A DNA stretch of 48,305 nt from a virus, in IMG/VR virus record IMGVR_UViG_3300028800_000141, positions 1-48,305 of that record. One strand, 5' to 3'. Of the stretch, positions 29,853 through 38,496 are shown piece by piece. Positions within the stretch are counted from its first letter, which is position 1, and the number at the start of each line of letters is the position of its first letter. The translations under genes were made by a program, and so were the position numbers. Under the pieces are notes generated by a model. The model was not told the DNA's origin. It ran no database searches and saw only the letters and a list, made by a program, of their open reading frames with translations.

Positions 29853-30694
29853 ATCCAAAGATGGCAGCTAAGCTTAAGAACTTCAACAAGAACTTTGCCA
29901 AGGAGAAGAAGCGGGCCGACGAGCTCGGCGGCTTCGCCGAGATACCTGACGGCAAGTACCTGGCGAAGGTGTCGTCCTGCGAGATCAAGAACTCGAACGC
30001 GGGCGAGATGCACCTCGTGTTCCAGTTCGAGATACTGGAGAGTGCTGAGGACGAGAGCCTCGTGGGTGCCAAGGCCAGTAAGTGGTGCAACATCGAGAAA
30101 GAAGATGGGTCAGCTTATTTGATCCGCGACTTGCGTCGTTTTGGCATCGAGCTCGAGGATCTCACCCAACTCCCTGAGGTCGCTAAGATGATCGATGAGC
30201 AGAAGCCTGAAGTTAAAATCAGTCTCAAGACTGGTAATACCGGGCAGTTCACGTACATCGACCAGGTCATTAGCGAGATGGACGCGGGCGACCACGCGGC
30301 GGCTAAGGACGCTGACGGGGAAGATGAAGATACAGATGACGTTGAAGCTGAGGATGAAGATGTCGGTGACGGAGACGTGGAGGAGGAAGGTACCTCGATC
30401 GAAGTCGGCATGAAGGTCAGCTTCACCTGGAAAAAAGAAGAGATGGAGGGGACCATTAAGGAGATCCTCGAGGATGAGGGCAAGGTCAAGATTTCGTCAG
30501 GCGGCAAGGTTTACCCGGTCGCAGTCGACGCTATTTCTATTCCAGAAGAGACTAAAGCTGATGAAGAAGTCGAGGAAGAGGACGAAGTCGAAGAGGAAGA
30601 AGAGGCCCCTGTTAAGAAAGCTGCGCCTAAGAAGTCCGCGCCCGCAAAGAAGACCATTCCAACTAAGAAACCCGCAGCTAAGAAAAGAAAATAA
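29843..30694 (+). CDS. ssDNA-binding-like protein (DUF669) with acidic linkers and basic tail
   Basis: The product has 283 residues with an AAGGAGAG site. Residues 30-145 match DUF669: 'IPDGKYLAKVSSCEIKNS', 'HLVFQFEILES', 'YLIRDLRRFGIELEDL' and 'GQFTYIDQV'. An Asp/Glu-rich stretch (150-185) follows, then a small KOW/Tudor-like barrel ('VGMKVSFTWKKEEMEGTI'), a second acidic run and a Lys/Ala/Pro-rich tail. Most phage SSBs end acidic; a basic tail is unusual. It probably coats ssDNA for the polymerase encoded next. Confidence 0.7.
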   Translation: MAIDPKMAAKLKNFNKNFAKEKKRADELGGFAEIPDGKYLAKVSSCEIKNSNAGEMHLVFQFEILESAEDESLVGAKASKWCNIEKEDGSAYLIRDLRRFGIELEDLTQLPEVAKMIDEQKPEVKISLKTGNTGQFTYIDQVISEMDAGDHAAAKDADGEDEDTDDVEAEDEDVGDGDVEEEGTSIEVGMKVSFTWKKEEMEGTIKEILEDEGKVKISSGGKVYPVAVDAISIPEETKADEEVEEEDEVEEEEEAPVKKAAPKKSAPAKKTIPTKKPAAKKRK

Positions 30695-30700
30695 ATAGTT

Positions 30701-32602
30701 ATGTCCCTATCTTCGTTAAGAGGTAAAGTGATTGGGTTTGACTGCGAGACCACCGGCCTGAACCCCTGGCGGTCCGCAGTCTACGCCCGGTATAATATGG
30801 AACCGGCCCGTCCCTTTGCTTTCGCGCTTCAAGACGCCTTTGGAAACTCCGCGTATATAAGGTGGGAAGTTGACCCACGCACAAGACGGGTTATACCCGT
30901 GAAGCGGGATAAAGTAGCTTTGACTGAGGTGCTTGGCGATCCAGCCATAACGAAGGTAGGGCATAACGTTTCTTTCGACATCAGGATGTGCCGCCTCGCG
31001 GGGATAAAGGTCGATTGGACAAGGGTACACGATACCCAGTTCATGGCCCACGTCCTCACGGGCGGTAGTCTTTTCTCGTATGCGCTTAAGTCTCTAGCAT
31101 TACAATGGCTGGAGATGAGCAACGAGAAGCAGCAGGCATTGGAAGTGAGTACTAAGAAAAACAGATTAGAAGCCAAGAAACTCGGCTGGAACATATCCAA
31201 CGAAGAAGCCCATGGTAAGAAGGAGTGCTGGCGTTCAGACTACTGGCTCGCGGACCCCATTCTTCTTCAGGAGTATGCGGAGGAGGACATGAACATGACC
31301 ATGCCCCTCTACCTAGGGCTCAGAGCTAAGTTGAAAGAGATACCATCTCTTTGGGAAGTCTACCAAGGAGAGATCAGGGTCATGAAGGAACTATACCGCA
31401 TGGAACTCGCGGGGGTCAATTGCTTCCCAGAGAAACTCATAAGCCTTCGTAAGTTCTACCAGGATTACTCCAACTCCTGGAAAAAGAAAGTGGTCGCGAT
31501 GGGGGCCAAGGACCTGAACGTCAACTCCCCCAAGCAGATGGTCGAGTTGTTCGTGAAGCAGCGCGGGAACAAGGTCTATAACAGGACCGCGAGCGGGGCA
31601 CCTAGCATCGACAACGACGAGCTTTTGCGCATGTCGGAGAAGGACCCACTCGCCAAGGCCGTACTAGAGTGCAAGGCCGCAGAATCAATGATCCTGAAGT
31701 TCATAAATCCGTATGAGAGATTCATGGCCAAGAAGGACGGGTGCTGGTTGCTGCATCCCAATTTCAGGCAAGCAACAGTGACTGGCAGACTGTCTTGTTC
31801 TGACCCGAATCTCCAGCAGGTGGGTTCGCCGGACAGCGTCAAGAAGAAGGCCGACATAGAGTTGAAGCCCCGAGAGGCCATGGGCCCAAGGCCAGGGTAT
31901 CTCTGGTACCTGCTGGACTATTCCCAGATGGAGGTCTGGCTGTTCGCCTTCCAAGCGAAGGATAAAATCATGATGAACGCCCTCCTTAAGGGCGAGGACA
32001 TTCACGAGGCCATCGGCAAGCAGGTGTGGGGGCACAAGCCGGATTGGAAACCTGGCAAGACAGTCTACCGCAAGAAGGGCAAGACGACGATGTTCCTCAA
32101 GCAGTACGGGGGAACGGCCAAGGCCGGCGCGGCTTTGTTCCAGTGCACCCGCGACGAGGCCCAGGACATCATAGACGAGTTTGACCGTCGCCTTCCTGGG
32201 GTGAATCAGTACGTCGAGCGCGTGACTAGGGTCGTCGAGAAGTCGGGAATGGTCGAGAACGCCTTCGGGCGCAGGTACTATTTGGATTCTAGGTTTGCGT
32301 ACAAGGCGGTCAATTATAACATCCAGGGGCCCTGTGCGGACATGATAAAGAGGGCCATCTGCCGCATAGGCCCGCTGCTCAGGAAGACGAAGCCCTGGGA
32401 GGCGAGGATGGTCTTGACCATTCACGACGAGTTGATTTTGGAAGTCTCTTCCAGGAGTGACAAGAAATATAGGAACCAGATCATAGCCGCGGTCAAGTGG
32501 GAGATGCAGAGGGACAGCGCGAAAGTCGGGCTGCCGGTCCCCATACCGGTCGGGTGCAAGGTGACTTCTACAACGTGGGCGGACGCAAGGGAGATCGAGT
32601 GA
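30701..32602 (+). CDS. Family A DNA polymerase with 3'-5' exonuclease
   Basis: The product has 633 residues. Exo I FDCETTG (13-19), Exo II GHNVSFD (87-93) and Exo III YAEEDMNM (192-199) form an intact proofreading domain. Polymerase motif A is DYSQMEVW (406-413), motif B runs from Arg457 through Lys461 and Phe465 to Tyr469, and motif C is HDE (575-577). Phe465 aligns with E. coli Phe762; metagenome studies link the identity of this residue to replication speed and lifestyle, with Phe common in lytic phages. It copies the phage genome. Confidence 0.92.
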   Translation: MSLSSLRGKVIGFDCETTGLNPWRSAVYARYNMEPARPFAFALQDAFGNSAYIRWEVDPRTRRVIPVKRDKVALTEVLGDPAITKVGHNVSFDIRMCRLAGIKVDWTRVHDTQFMAHVLTGGSLFSYALKSLALQWLEMSNEKQQALEVSTKKNRLEAKKLGWNISNEEAHGKKECWRSDYWLADPILLQEYAEEDMNMTMPLYLGLRAKLKEIPSLWEVYQGEIRVMKELYRMELAGVNCFPEKLISLRKFYQDYSNSWKKKVVAMGAKDLNVNSPKQMVELFVKQRGNKVYNRTASGAPSIDNDELLRMSEKDPLAKAVLECKAAESMILKFINPYERFMAKKDGCWLLHPNFRQATVTGRLSCSDPNLQQVGSPDSVKKKADIELKPREAMGPRPGYLWYLLDYSQMEVWLFAFQAKDKIMMNALLKGEDIHEAIGKQVWGHKPDWKPGKTVYRKKGKTTMFLKQYGGTAKAGAALFQCTRDEAQDIIDEFDRRLPGVNQYVERVTRVVEKSGMVENAFGRRYYLDSRFAYKAVNYNIQGPCADMIKRAICRIGPLLRKTKPWEARMVLTIHDELILEVSSRSDKKYRNQIIAAVKWEMQRDSAKVGLPVPIPVGCKVTSTTWADAREIE

Positions 32603-34797
32603 GCGACATAGACTTGACCGAAGCGCGCTTCAAGAGGCTGAAGGGTTTCACGATGCACGGGGTCGCGGTGCACTCCGTCGCGGGGTCGGAGGTGGTGGGC
32701 GATTGTCCGCTGTGCGGCAAGGAAAAGCATTTTTACCTTAATTGGGAGAAGTTGCTGTGGAACTGCAAGGTGTGCGCGGCGTCCGGGAACTTCCATGGCT
32801 TTCTGGAGAAGATAAATGACCGTAATAAAAAGCAAATTAAGCAAGAGCACATTGAAGCCCTTGCAAGGGATCGCGGACTGCCTTATCCTGCGCTTCAGTG
32901 GCTTGAACTCGGGTATGCTGGACAATATACTATTGCAGTCCGCGATCAAGCGGGCAAACTGGTCGATCTTAGAATATACAAAATCGGAAGCAAGGTTATA
33001 TCTACCGCAGGGTGCTCGACTGGTCTGCTTGGTGTTTCCGAGATGCTCAAAGCTAAAACTGAGCAGGTATTTCTTTGCGAGGGTGAGTGGGATACCATTG
33101 CGGTTCAGTGGCTTCTTGACGCTGCGGGGAAGCCAGGTAGGGCGGTTTGCTCTCCAGGTGCGGGCACATTCAAACCCGATTGGGCCGATTTTTTTCGAGG
33201 CAGGAGCGTCAGTGTACTATATGACCATGACCCAGCCGGCCTGAAGGGCGAGATGCTGGTCCTGGACAGGCTGGCCAAGGTCGTCAAGGGCATAAGGTTC
33301 TGCCACTGGCCGGCCGGCAAACCGGACGGCTACGATGCCAGGGACTTCATCCTTAGGAATGCGGTCGCTAAGAATACTCCCAAGCGCTGCTTCAGGTTGC
33401 TTAACGCACTGCTTAAAGACAGACCTCGGACTAGCGTGGACCAAGAAATAGAGTCCATGTTGGAAGAGAACAAGGCCCCGGAAGTTGATTCTTCTGTTAC
33501 CGTGACAGATGTAATCCGTGCCTATAATGAACTCTTGCACGAGCCTAATCGTATGGCCATAGAGCTTTCTATAATCATGATGATATCTAACCTGTTCGAT
33601 ACGGATCCCGTTTGGATGTTCTTGGTCGCTCCACCGTCTAGCGGTAAGACGCAGGTCATAAACGGACTTAAATATCTTTGCCAGCCATATGAGGAGACAG
33701 GTTACTCACTTAGTTCCATAACCACGCATTCGCTTATTTCTGGCATGGAGACAAAACGCGGTGACCCGTCGGTGTTCGCAAAACTGGACGGGAAGAAGGC
33801 GACTCTCATAATTAAGGACTACTCCACCGTGACCTCCATGCCAGAGGCGGACAAGCTGGAGATAAACGCGCAGCTTCGCGACGGGTATGACGGCTACACC
33901 TCTAAGAGCTTCGGAAATGGCGTGGTTAGGACCTACAACAAGTTGAGGTTTGGGCTGCTCGCCGCGGTGACCGACGACATCTACAACGAGGCCGTCACGA
34001 ACCAGGCCCTGGGCGAGAGGTTCGCCAAGCTGAACATCGGCCGCACCAACGACCTCGCGTTCGCCGAAGGCGCCATGGACAAGGCCCTATCGGACGACTC
34101 CAGGAAGGACTTCAAGGAGAACGAGGACCGGTGCGCGAAGATGGTCTACAGCTGCGTGAAGAACATCATGCGCCGGGTAGAGGAGGGCGCCACCCTCCCC
34201 AAACTCTCTCCAGAGCTGCAGGAGGCGATCAAGGGCGTGTCCCTGTACGTGGCCGCTATGCGCGGCGTCGTCTCCCGCGACAAGTTCCGCAGGGACTACA
34301 TAAAGTCGGCCCCCTACAGCGAAACCGGGATCCGCTTCGCCAAGATGATGGCCAACATCGCGGCCCACAACGCCCTGATGTATGGTAGGCCGACGGCCAC
34401 CCTCGAGGACCTGCCGCTGGTGCGGCGTATAGCCCTGGACACGATCGGGCAGAGGGACGAAGAGATACTCAGGAGGGTCTGGCTGCTGAACCGCGAGACG
34501 TCGGACCGCGAGCCCCTAAAGCACATCATCCAGGAGGGCAGCAAGTACACCGCCTACACCGTCCACTGCTGCCTGGAGGATATGGTGATGCTGGATATGC
34601 TGGTTCGCCAGAAGGAAGGGCGCAAGCACTACTACAGGATATCGGAGAAGACCAGGGCCATCGTCCGCAAGGCCAGGCTCTACGAGACGGAAGAGGAGCT
34701 CCAGAGGAACAACCACAAGGTCATACTCAAAAGGGCCCCTACAGGGATGGGCGACCCCAGACGCCGCAAATTAATCATAAAAAGGAGACCCTCATGA
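32599..34797 (+). CDS. Primase-helicase: zinc ribbon, TOPRIM primase and AAA+ ATPase
   Basis: The product has 732 residues from GTG 32599, which overlaps the polymerase stop. Residues 36-59 are a zinc ribbon (CPLC...CKVC). TOPRIM motifs are CEGEWD at 160-165 and DHD at 209-211. An AAA+ domain has Walker A APPSSGKT (344-351) and Walker B LIIKDYS (403-409). The C-terminus ('RVWLLNRET' to 'HYYRISEKTRAIV') looks like a winged helix. It primes and unwinds at the fork. No DnaB-like RecA helicase exists in the window, so this AAA+ part probably serves as helicase. Confidence 0.82.
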   Translation: MSDIDLTEARFKRLKGFTMHGVAVHSVAGSEVVGDCPLCGKEKHFYLNWEKLLWNCKVCAASGNFHGFLEKINDRNKKQIKQEHIEALARDRGLPYPALQWLELGYAGQYTIAVRDQAGKLVDLRIYKIGSKVISTAGCSTGLLGVSEMLKAKTEQVFLCEGEWDTIAVQWLLDAAGKPGRAVCSPGAGTFKPDWADFFRGRSVSVLYDHDPAGLKGEMLVLDRLAKVVKGIRFCHWPAGKPDGYDARDFILRNAVAKNTPKRCFRLLNALLKDRPRTSVDQEIESMLEENKAPEVDSSVTVTDVIRAYNELLHEPNRMAIELSIIMMISNLFDTDPVWMFLVAPPSSGKTQVINGLKYLCQPYEETGYSLSSITTHSLISGMETKRGDPSVFAKLDGKKATLIIKDYSTVTSMPEADKLEINAQLRDGYDGYTSKSFGNGVVRTYNKLRFGLLAAVTDDIYNEAVTNQALGERFAKLNIGRTNDLAFAEGAMDKALSDDSRKDFKENEDRCAKMVYSCVKNIMRRVEEGATLPKLSPELQEAIKGVSLYVAAMRGVVSRDKFRRDYIKSAPYSETGIRFAKMMANIAAHNALMYGRPTATLEDLPLVRRIALDTIGQRDEEILRRVWLLNRETSDREPLKHIIQEGSKYTAYTVHCCLEDMVMLDMLVRQKEGRKHYYRISEKTRAIVRKARLYETEEELQRNNHKVILKRAPTGMGDPRRRKLIIKRRPS

Positions 34798-35087
34798 GTT
34801 TGAATAGCCTGTTGACCTACAAGGGTGAGACTCTGACAGTCGCCGAGTGGGCAAGGCGCACTGGCTTGAAGGATAAGACTATCTACATGCGCATAAGGTC
34901 CGGATGGACCCCCGAGCGAACGCTCGAAAGGCCCCTACAGAAGGGGCTAGTGGCAAAGGACTGGCAGGAGAGGCATAATGCCAAGGCGCAGGCCGAGAGG
35001 GATGAAGAGCGTAGGCAGATTAGGGAGTGGCTCAGGACACAGCCGTCCCACATAGACGAGAGAAGAGAGGAAGGGGACATACTATGA
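34794..35087 (+). CDS. Small HTH protein
   Basis: The product has 97 residues. Residues 13-45 ('TVAEWARRTGLKDKTIYMRIRSGWTPERTL') are a helix-turn-helix of the 'W...tGi...ti..R...GWs.e.al..P' type found in many small phage proteins. A charged coiled coil follows. It overlaps the primase-helicase by four bases. It probably binds DNA. Confidence 0.75.
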   Translation: MSLNSLLTYKGETLTVAEWARRTGLKDKTIYMRIRSGWTPERTLERPLQKGLVAKDWQERHNAKAQAERDEERRQIREWLRTQPSHIDERREEGDIL

Positions 35088-35377
35088 CAGGAAAAAAAGG
35101 GCACGCGACGCCGCCGTCGCCAAACCATCCAATGAGGCGCATGAGGTTCTTCGTGGAACACCAGGACGACCCCATGTTCCCTAACGCCAAGCACGAGGCG
35201 CAGAGGATGAGCAGGAGGATGGCCGAGGCGGCCAAATCCAACAAGCGCAAGGTTAAATTAACGCCAGCGCCCCAGGAGCAGCCGAGACCTGTGGAGCACC
35301 TGCACAAGGAGAAGAAGAAACCGTTCCTGGAAAGAATAATCAGCAAGTTCAAGAAGGCAAGCCAACGGGGGAACTAA
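35084..35377 (+). CDS. Basic hypothetical protein
   Basis: The product has 97 residues from ATG 35084 (ATGA overlap). It is Lys/Arg/Pro-rich and probably disordered, with a C-terminal basic helix ('KKPFLERIISKFKKASQ'), which could bind membrane or nucleic acid. No family recognised. Confidence 0.55.
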   Translation: MTGKKGHATPPSPNHPMRRMRFFVEHQDDPMFPNAKHEAQRMSRRMAEAAKSNKRKVKLTPAPQEQPRPVEHLHKEKKKPFLERIISKFKKASQRGN

Positions 35378-35389
35378 CAGGAGGATGGA

Positions 35390-35677
35390 ATGATAGATCC
35401 GCATTCAGACTACATGGTGGTGGAGAAGCACGAGAAAAAGACCAAGCTTTTTATACCCAAGGACGCCGAGACTATCCGGTCGGAGATGATACCCTTCAAG
35501 ATACTGGCCATAGGGCCTGGCAGGTGGGAGCACGGGACCTTCATAAAGACCACCCACAAGTCCGGGGACTTCGTGTTCATATCGGGCGGGGTTATCGAGA
35601 CCAAGTACAAGGACGAGCCGTACTACTTCGCCAGGGAGAAGGACATAGTGGCAACGCTGAAGGGGGAAACGCCATGA
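35390..35677 (+). CDS. GroES-like co-chaperonin
   Basis: The product has 95 residues, the usual GroES length. The series 'DYMVVEKHEKKTKLFIPKD', 'FKILAIGPGRWEHG', 'KSGDFVFISGG' and 'YYFAREKDIVATLKG' follows GroES: V.....kt..GI..P, ...V.AvGpG, v.GD.V, and .y..ire.DIlA. The mobile loop is shortened. It may pair with the host GroEL to fold capsid proteins, like T4 gp31. It could also be a non-chaperone relative. Confidence 0.65.
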   Translation: MIDPHSDYMVVEKHEKKTKLFIPKDAETIRSEMIPFKILAIGPGRWEHGTFIKTTHKSGDFVFISGGVIETKYKDEPYYFAREKDIVATLKGETP

Positions 35678-35871
35678 TAGCAAAACTGCAGAGATGGCTC
35701 AAACTAACTCCGCCTGAGTCCAAGGATACTAACGTAGGTATTCAAATAGGCGTCGTCGACGGCAAGATCCACATGAGGCTGAACCGCAAGGTCGACCTCA
35801 TCACCTTTGACAAGGACCAGATGACCAGGCTGCTGGCGGCCATTGCCAGTCAGGCCGCGGCGCTGAAGTAG
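35674..35871 (+). CDS. Small hypothetical protein
   Basis: The product has 65 residues with ATGA overlap at its start. A short beta domain ('NVGIQIGVVDGKIHMRLNRKVDLITFD') is followed by a C-terminal helix that resembles 'FDKDQMTRLLAAIASQA'. It ends with TAG. No family recognised. Confidence 0.55.
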   Translation: MIAKLQRWLKLTPPESKDTNVGIQIGVVDGKIHMRLNRKVDLITFDKDQMTRLLAAIASQAAALK

Positions 35872-35880
35872 AGGAGGCTT

Positions 35881-36186
35881 ATGAAGAACATAGGAATAAT
35901 GCTTGGCTCCGGTTTAATGGCCAGTCTGCTGTTCGTGGGGATACTGTTTTTCCCCAGAAGCGGCTCCATGGACGCGATACAGCTTATTTACTTCGGCAAA
36001 GAAAACGGGAATGCCTATAGTCGATGGGCGTTCGGGGAAGACTGGTACATGGTCAGGATCCGAGACATCATACCTCTCTGGAATAAAAAGCACCCCGAGG
36101 TCGTTTTGAGCGACGACGAGGACCTCATGTCGTCCCTTAGGAAGGTGGCCAAGTATATTCTGGCCCACCCGTCGGAGGTAAAATGA
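35881..36186 (+). CDS. Membrane-anchored hypothetical protein
   Basis: The product has 101 residues with GAGGAGG before the ATG. Residues 5-26 are a membrane helix or signal anchor ('IMLGSGLMASLLFVGILFF'). The rest is soluble ('YSRWAFGEDWYMVRIRDIIP'), probably periplasmic. It heads the cluster of envelope genes that ends in the glycosyltransferase-like gene. Confidence 0.6.
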   Translation: MKNIGIMLGSGLMASLLFVGILFFPRSGSMDAIQLIYFGKENGNAYSRWAFGEDWYMVRIRDIIPLWNKKHPEVVLSDDEDLMSSLRKVAKYILAHPSEVK

Positions 36187-36548
36187 CAGAGGACCCCAAA
36201 AGCCACGAGTACTGGAACGGCCCAAAGAACAAGGCCATCCGATATTGGTTCTACGTCAACCGGGGAATGGGGCTTGTGGACCAGTTCAAGAACCTGGTCC
36301 TCTGCATAGCCGCGTTGTACTTTGCCTTGAAGCTTAACAATCCCCTGTTCCTTGTTGGGATGTTTGTTGTAAGCTTGCCGATAGTCGGGGTCGCCGGGTA
36401 CATTCAGGTGCACCACCTGGGTAAAATACTTGACTGGCTCAACATTCGATTCTCGACCCACTACTCTATCGAGACTTTCGAGATCCAAAAGGACATCCGA
36501 GATGCTGTCAAAGAAATGGCTGCGCAGGGCCGCAAAAATCCTGGTTAA
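36183..36548 (+). CDS. Two-helix membrane protein
   Basis: The product has 121 residues. Residues about 36-52 and 57-77 are membrane helices ('LVLCIAALYFALKL', 'LFLVGMFVVSLPIVGVAGYI'), and the soluble end is charged. It overlaps the upstream gene by four bases and the next by 47. Role unknown; possibly a partner of the polytopic protein at 36630. Confidence 0.55.
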   Translation: MTEDPKSHEYWNGPKNKAIRYWFYVNRGMGLVDQFKNLVLCIAALYFALKLNNPLFLVGMFVVSLPIVGVAGYIQVHHLGKILDWLNIRFSTHYSIETFEIQKDIRDAVKEMAAQGRKNPG

Positions 36549-36633
36549 TGTTCTGCTGGGTTTAGTTATTTTTATACTTTTTGAAGTTGCCGCATTTGCC
36601 TTGTACATAATACTTCCATGGGGGACGACATGA
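36502..36633 (+). CDS. Small membrane protein
   Basis: The product has 43 residues: a basic start ('MLSKKWLRRAAK') and one membrane helix ('ILVNVLLGLVIFILFEVAAF'). It is embedded in the end of the previous gene and overlaps the next start. Function unknown. Confidence 0.5.
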   Translation: MLSKKWLRRAAKILVNVLLGLVIFILFEVAAFALYIILPWGTT

Positions 36634-38090
36634 GGGAAGCCTTGAGTGTGGTTTTTATAGTGGCCTTTAATTTGGTGGTGTACTGGAGGACTTTAAAGTA
36701 CGGCCTAGTCATGGACGACATGCAGCACTGGAAGGGAAGGAGGGAGAACGGCCTCAAGGGATGGGAGTACTTCAAGAGCATCCGATCAGGGGCTCAGCTC
36801 AAGCAGTGGGCCGACGAGAGACTCTATAGCGGGACAACCTTCGGCCTTAACCTGAGAGTGGAAAGGTCTTTCGCCATCTTTCTGAACGCCCTCGTGGCCG
36901 CCCTCATGTACCTGGCCTTGGGAAGAAACGAAGTTTCACTTGTTGCCGCGCTTCTGTACAGCTGCAATCCGGTCAACAACCAGACGTCTTGCTGGTTAAA
37001 TGGTAGGCGGTATATACTCTGCATAGTTCTGGTCCTGCTGATGGCGGCCTTTCCGCCGGCGGCGATCCTGCTCTACCCGGCCGCCGGGCTACTGCAGGTC
37101 ACCGCCTTCTTCTCCCCCGTGTTGTTGGTCGGGCATTCCCCTTGGTACCTCGCCCTCATACCGGCGGCTCTTTTCTTCACCAGGAAATGGATCGTCGACA
37201 AGATAAGCTCCAGGGCCAATGCCATGGCGGACGGCGACCTCAAGACGTTCGGATGGACCAGACCGATAGTCATTGTCAAGACGTTTGGGTTCTTTTTCTG
37301 GAAGATGGTATTCCCCCAGGTCTGCGCCATGCAGTACCCGGACAGGATAAAGTGGGGTCAAACCAAGGAGGCGAACGATGAGGCTTATGCGCTTAACAGC
37401 TCGTTTTGGATTGGCATTTGTGCTTTTGCCGTGTGTGCTGCTGTTGTCTTTTTTTGCCCTGGGGCTTGTAGACCTTGGGCTGTGTTCATGGTCCTGGCTA
37501 CGCTCCAGTGGTCGGCGATAATCCCGGTAACGCAGATACTCTCCGACCGCTACTGCTCCATGCCTAACGTCTTTGTCATGTTCTTCGTGTCCTATTTCCT
37601 GCACGCCTGGGCCGGGGTTTTTTACGCGCCCATTGCGTGTGTGCTGGGCGCCTACTATCTCGTGTGCCTGTCAGTGGTCATGCCCATGTACAGGGACGTC
37701 AATTCCTGGTACTCCTACCATTTTACGCATTTTCCGGGGCTATCCTGGTACAGGCACTGCCTCATATCCGACCTCATGAATGAGGGCAAGAAGACCGAGG
37801 CCTATGGGCAGGTTGTGGAGGGGCTCTACTATGACAGGGAAGACTTCAGGCTGCTCATGTGGGCGGCGATATTGTCGGCGATCCACGCAAAGCCTAAAAA
37901 GGCGATCGAGTTCCTCGGCCTGGCCGAAAAGAATCTATGTCTGAACAAGGAGAGTGAGCAGCTTGAGGAGATAGCCTATCTGAGGGAGCAGGTGTCAAAA
38001 CTGCTTGTTCTGGAGAAGAAGACGGCCTACATGACCGAGAGGGAGAAGGCCGTCTTCATGAAGTCCAGAGGCGTAAAGATTAGTGGATAA
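36630..38090 (+). CDS. Polytopic TMTC/PMT-like membrane glycosyltransferase with TPR-like C-terminus
   Basis: The product has 486 residues from ATG 36630 (ATGA overlap, GGGGGA site); an ATG at 36618 is possible. About nine membrane helices fill residues 1-360. DD at 29-30 in the first loop is where GT-C enzymes carry their catalytic acid pair. 'NPVNNQTSCWLNGRRYIL' and 'IPVTQILSDRYCSMPN' match the 'hPV..e.vaW..GRk' and 'P....ADRYlYlP' hallmarks of TMTC-type TPR glycosyltransferases. Residues 375-470 are TPR-like helices. It would transfer a lipid-linked sugar outside the membrane, perhaps to alter the host surface. Confidence 0.65.
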   Translation: MREALSVVFIVAFNLVVYWRTLKYGLVMDDMQHWKGRRENGLKGWEYFKSIRSGAQLKQWADERLYSGTTFGLNLRVERSFAIFLNALVAALMYLALGRNEVSLVAALLYSCNPVNNQTSCWLNGRRYILCIVLVLLMAAFPPAAILLYPAAGLLQVTAFFSPVLLVGHSPWYLALIPAALFFTRKWIVDKISSRANAMADGDLKTFGWTRPIVIVKTFGFFFWKMVFPQVCAMQYPDRIKWGQTKEANDEAYALNSSFWIGICAFAVCAAVVFFCPGACRPWAVFMVLATLQWSAIIPVTQILSDRYCSMPNVFVMFFVSYFLHAWAGVFYAPIACVLGAYYLVCLSVVMPMYRDVNSWYSYHFTHFPGLSWYRHCLISDLMNEGKKTEAYGQVVEGLYYDREDFRLLMWAAILSAIHAKPKKAIEFLGLAEKNLCLNKESEQLEEIAYLREQVSKLLVLEKKTAYMTEREKAVFMKSRGVKISG

Positions 38091-38496
38091 ACCATATGAA
38101 AGAGCTTAAATAAAATCCGGCGATGAAGTCGCCGAGCAGTTGCTCCCAACTGATGTATATCCATCCCAAGACCAGGGCACCTACCACGTAAGGCCCAAAA
38201 ATCCACCAGCTGAGATGCCCAAGAGATGCCGTACCAAGGCTCAGAGCGACGGCTTGGATTGCCATCCAAATACCTCTAAACCAATTTCCGATTTTCCCGT
38301 ACCCCAGACACAACGTTCCCATGGTCGGGAGGCAGCATGCGCCTAGCCACCAGACACCGCTGAGGAAAGAAACACTTACCGCGATAACTGCTGGCATGAT
38401 GAACCTCCTGCAAAACAGCCAGTGGTATCCGCCGGCCGCGTTTAAGGCACCGCAGATGGCGTCGATCATTGCTTTAATCGCTATTGCTAATGGCAT
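38080..38496 (-). CDS. Polytopic membrane protein, last gene of the late operon
   Basis: The product has 138 residues with at least three membrane helices, Trp/Gly-rich ('FLSGVWWLGACCLP', 'LSWWIFGPYVVGALVLGWIYI'). A GGAGGTAA site precedes the ATG. It is a candidate holin or antiholin by position and build. It overlaps the convergent gene at 38090 by 11 bases. Confidence 0.55.
   Translation of the reverse strand: MPLAIAIKAMIDAICGALNAAGGYHWLFCRRFIMPAVIAVSVSFLSGVWWLGACCLPTMGTLCLGYGKIGNWFRGIWMAIQAVALSLGTASLGHLSWWIFGPYVVGALVLGWIYISWEQLLGDFIAGFYLSSFIWFIH
38107..38134 (-). terminator. Possible terminator of the late operon
   Basis: On the minus strand CGGCGA-CTTCA-TCGCCG (38134-38118) is followed by GATTTTATTT. 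It lies inside the last codons of the final gene. The hairpin is perfect but the T tract is interrupted. Confidence 0.4.

Noticed and set aside
31685-32425. 246-codon minus-strand frame inside the DNA polymerase
   Set aside because: Antisense shadow; all polymerase motifs lie on the plus strand.
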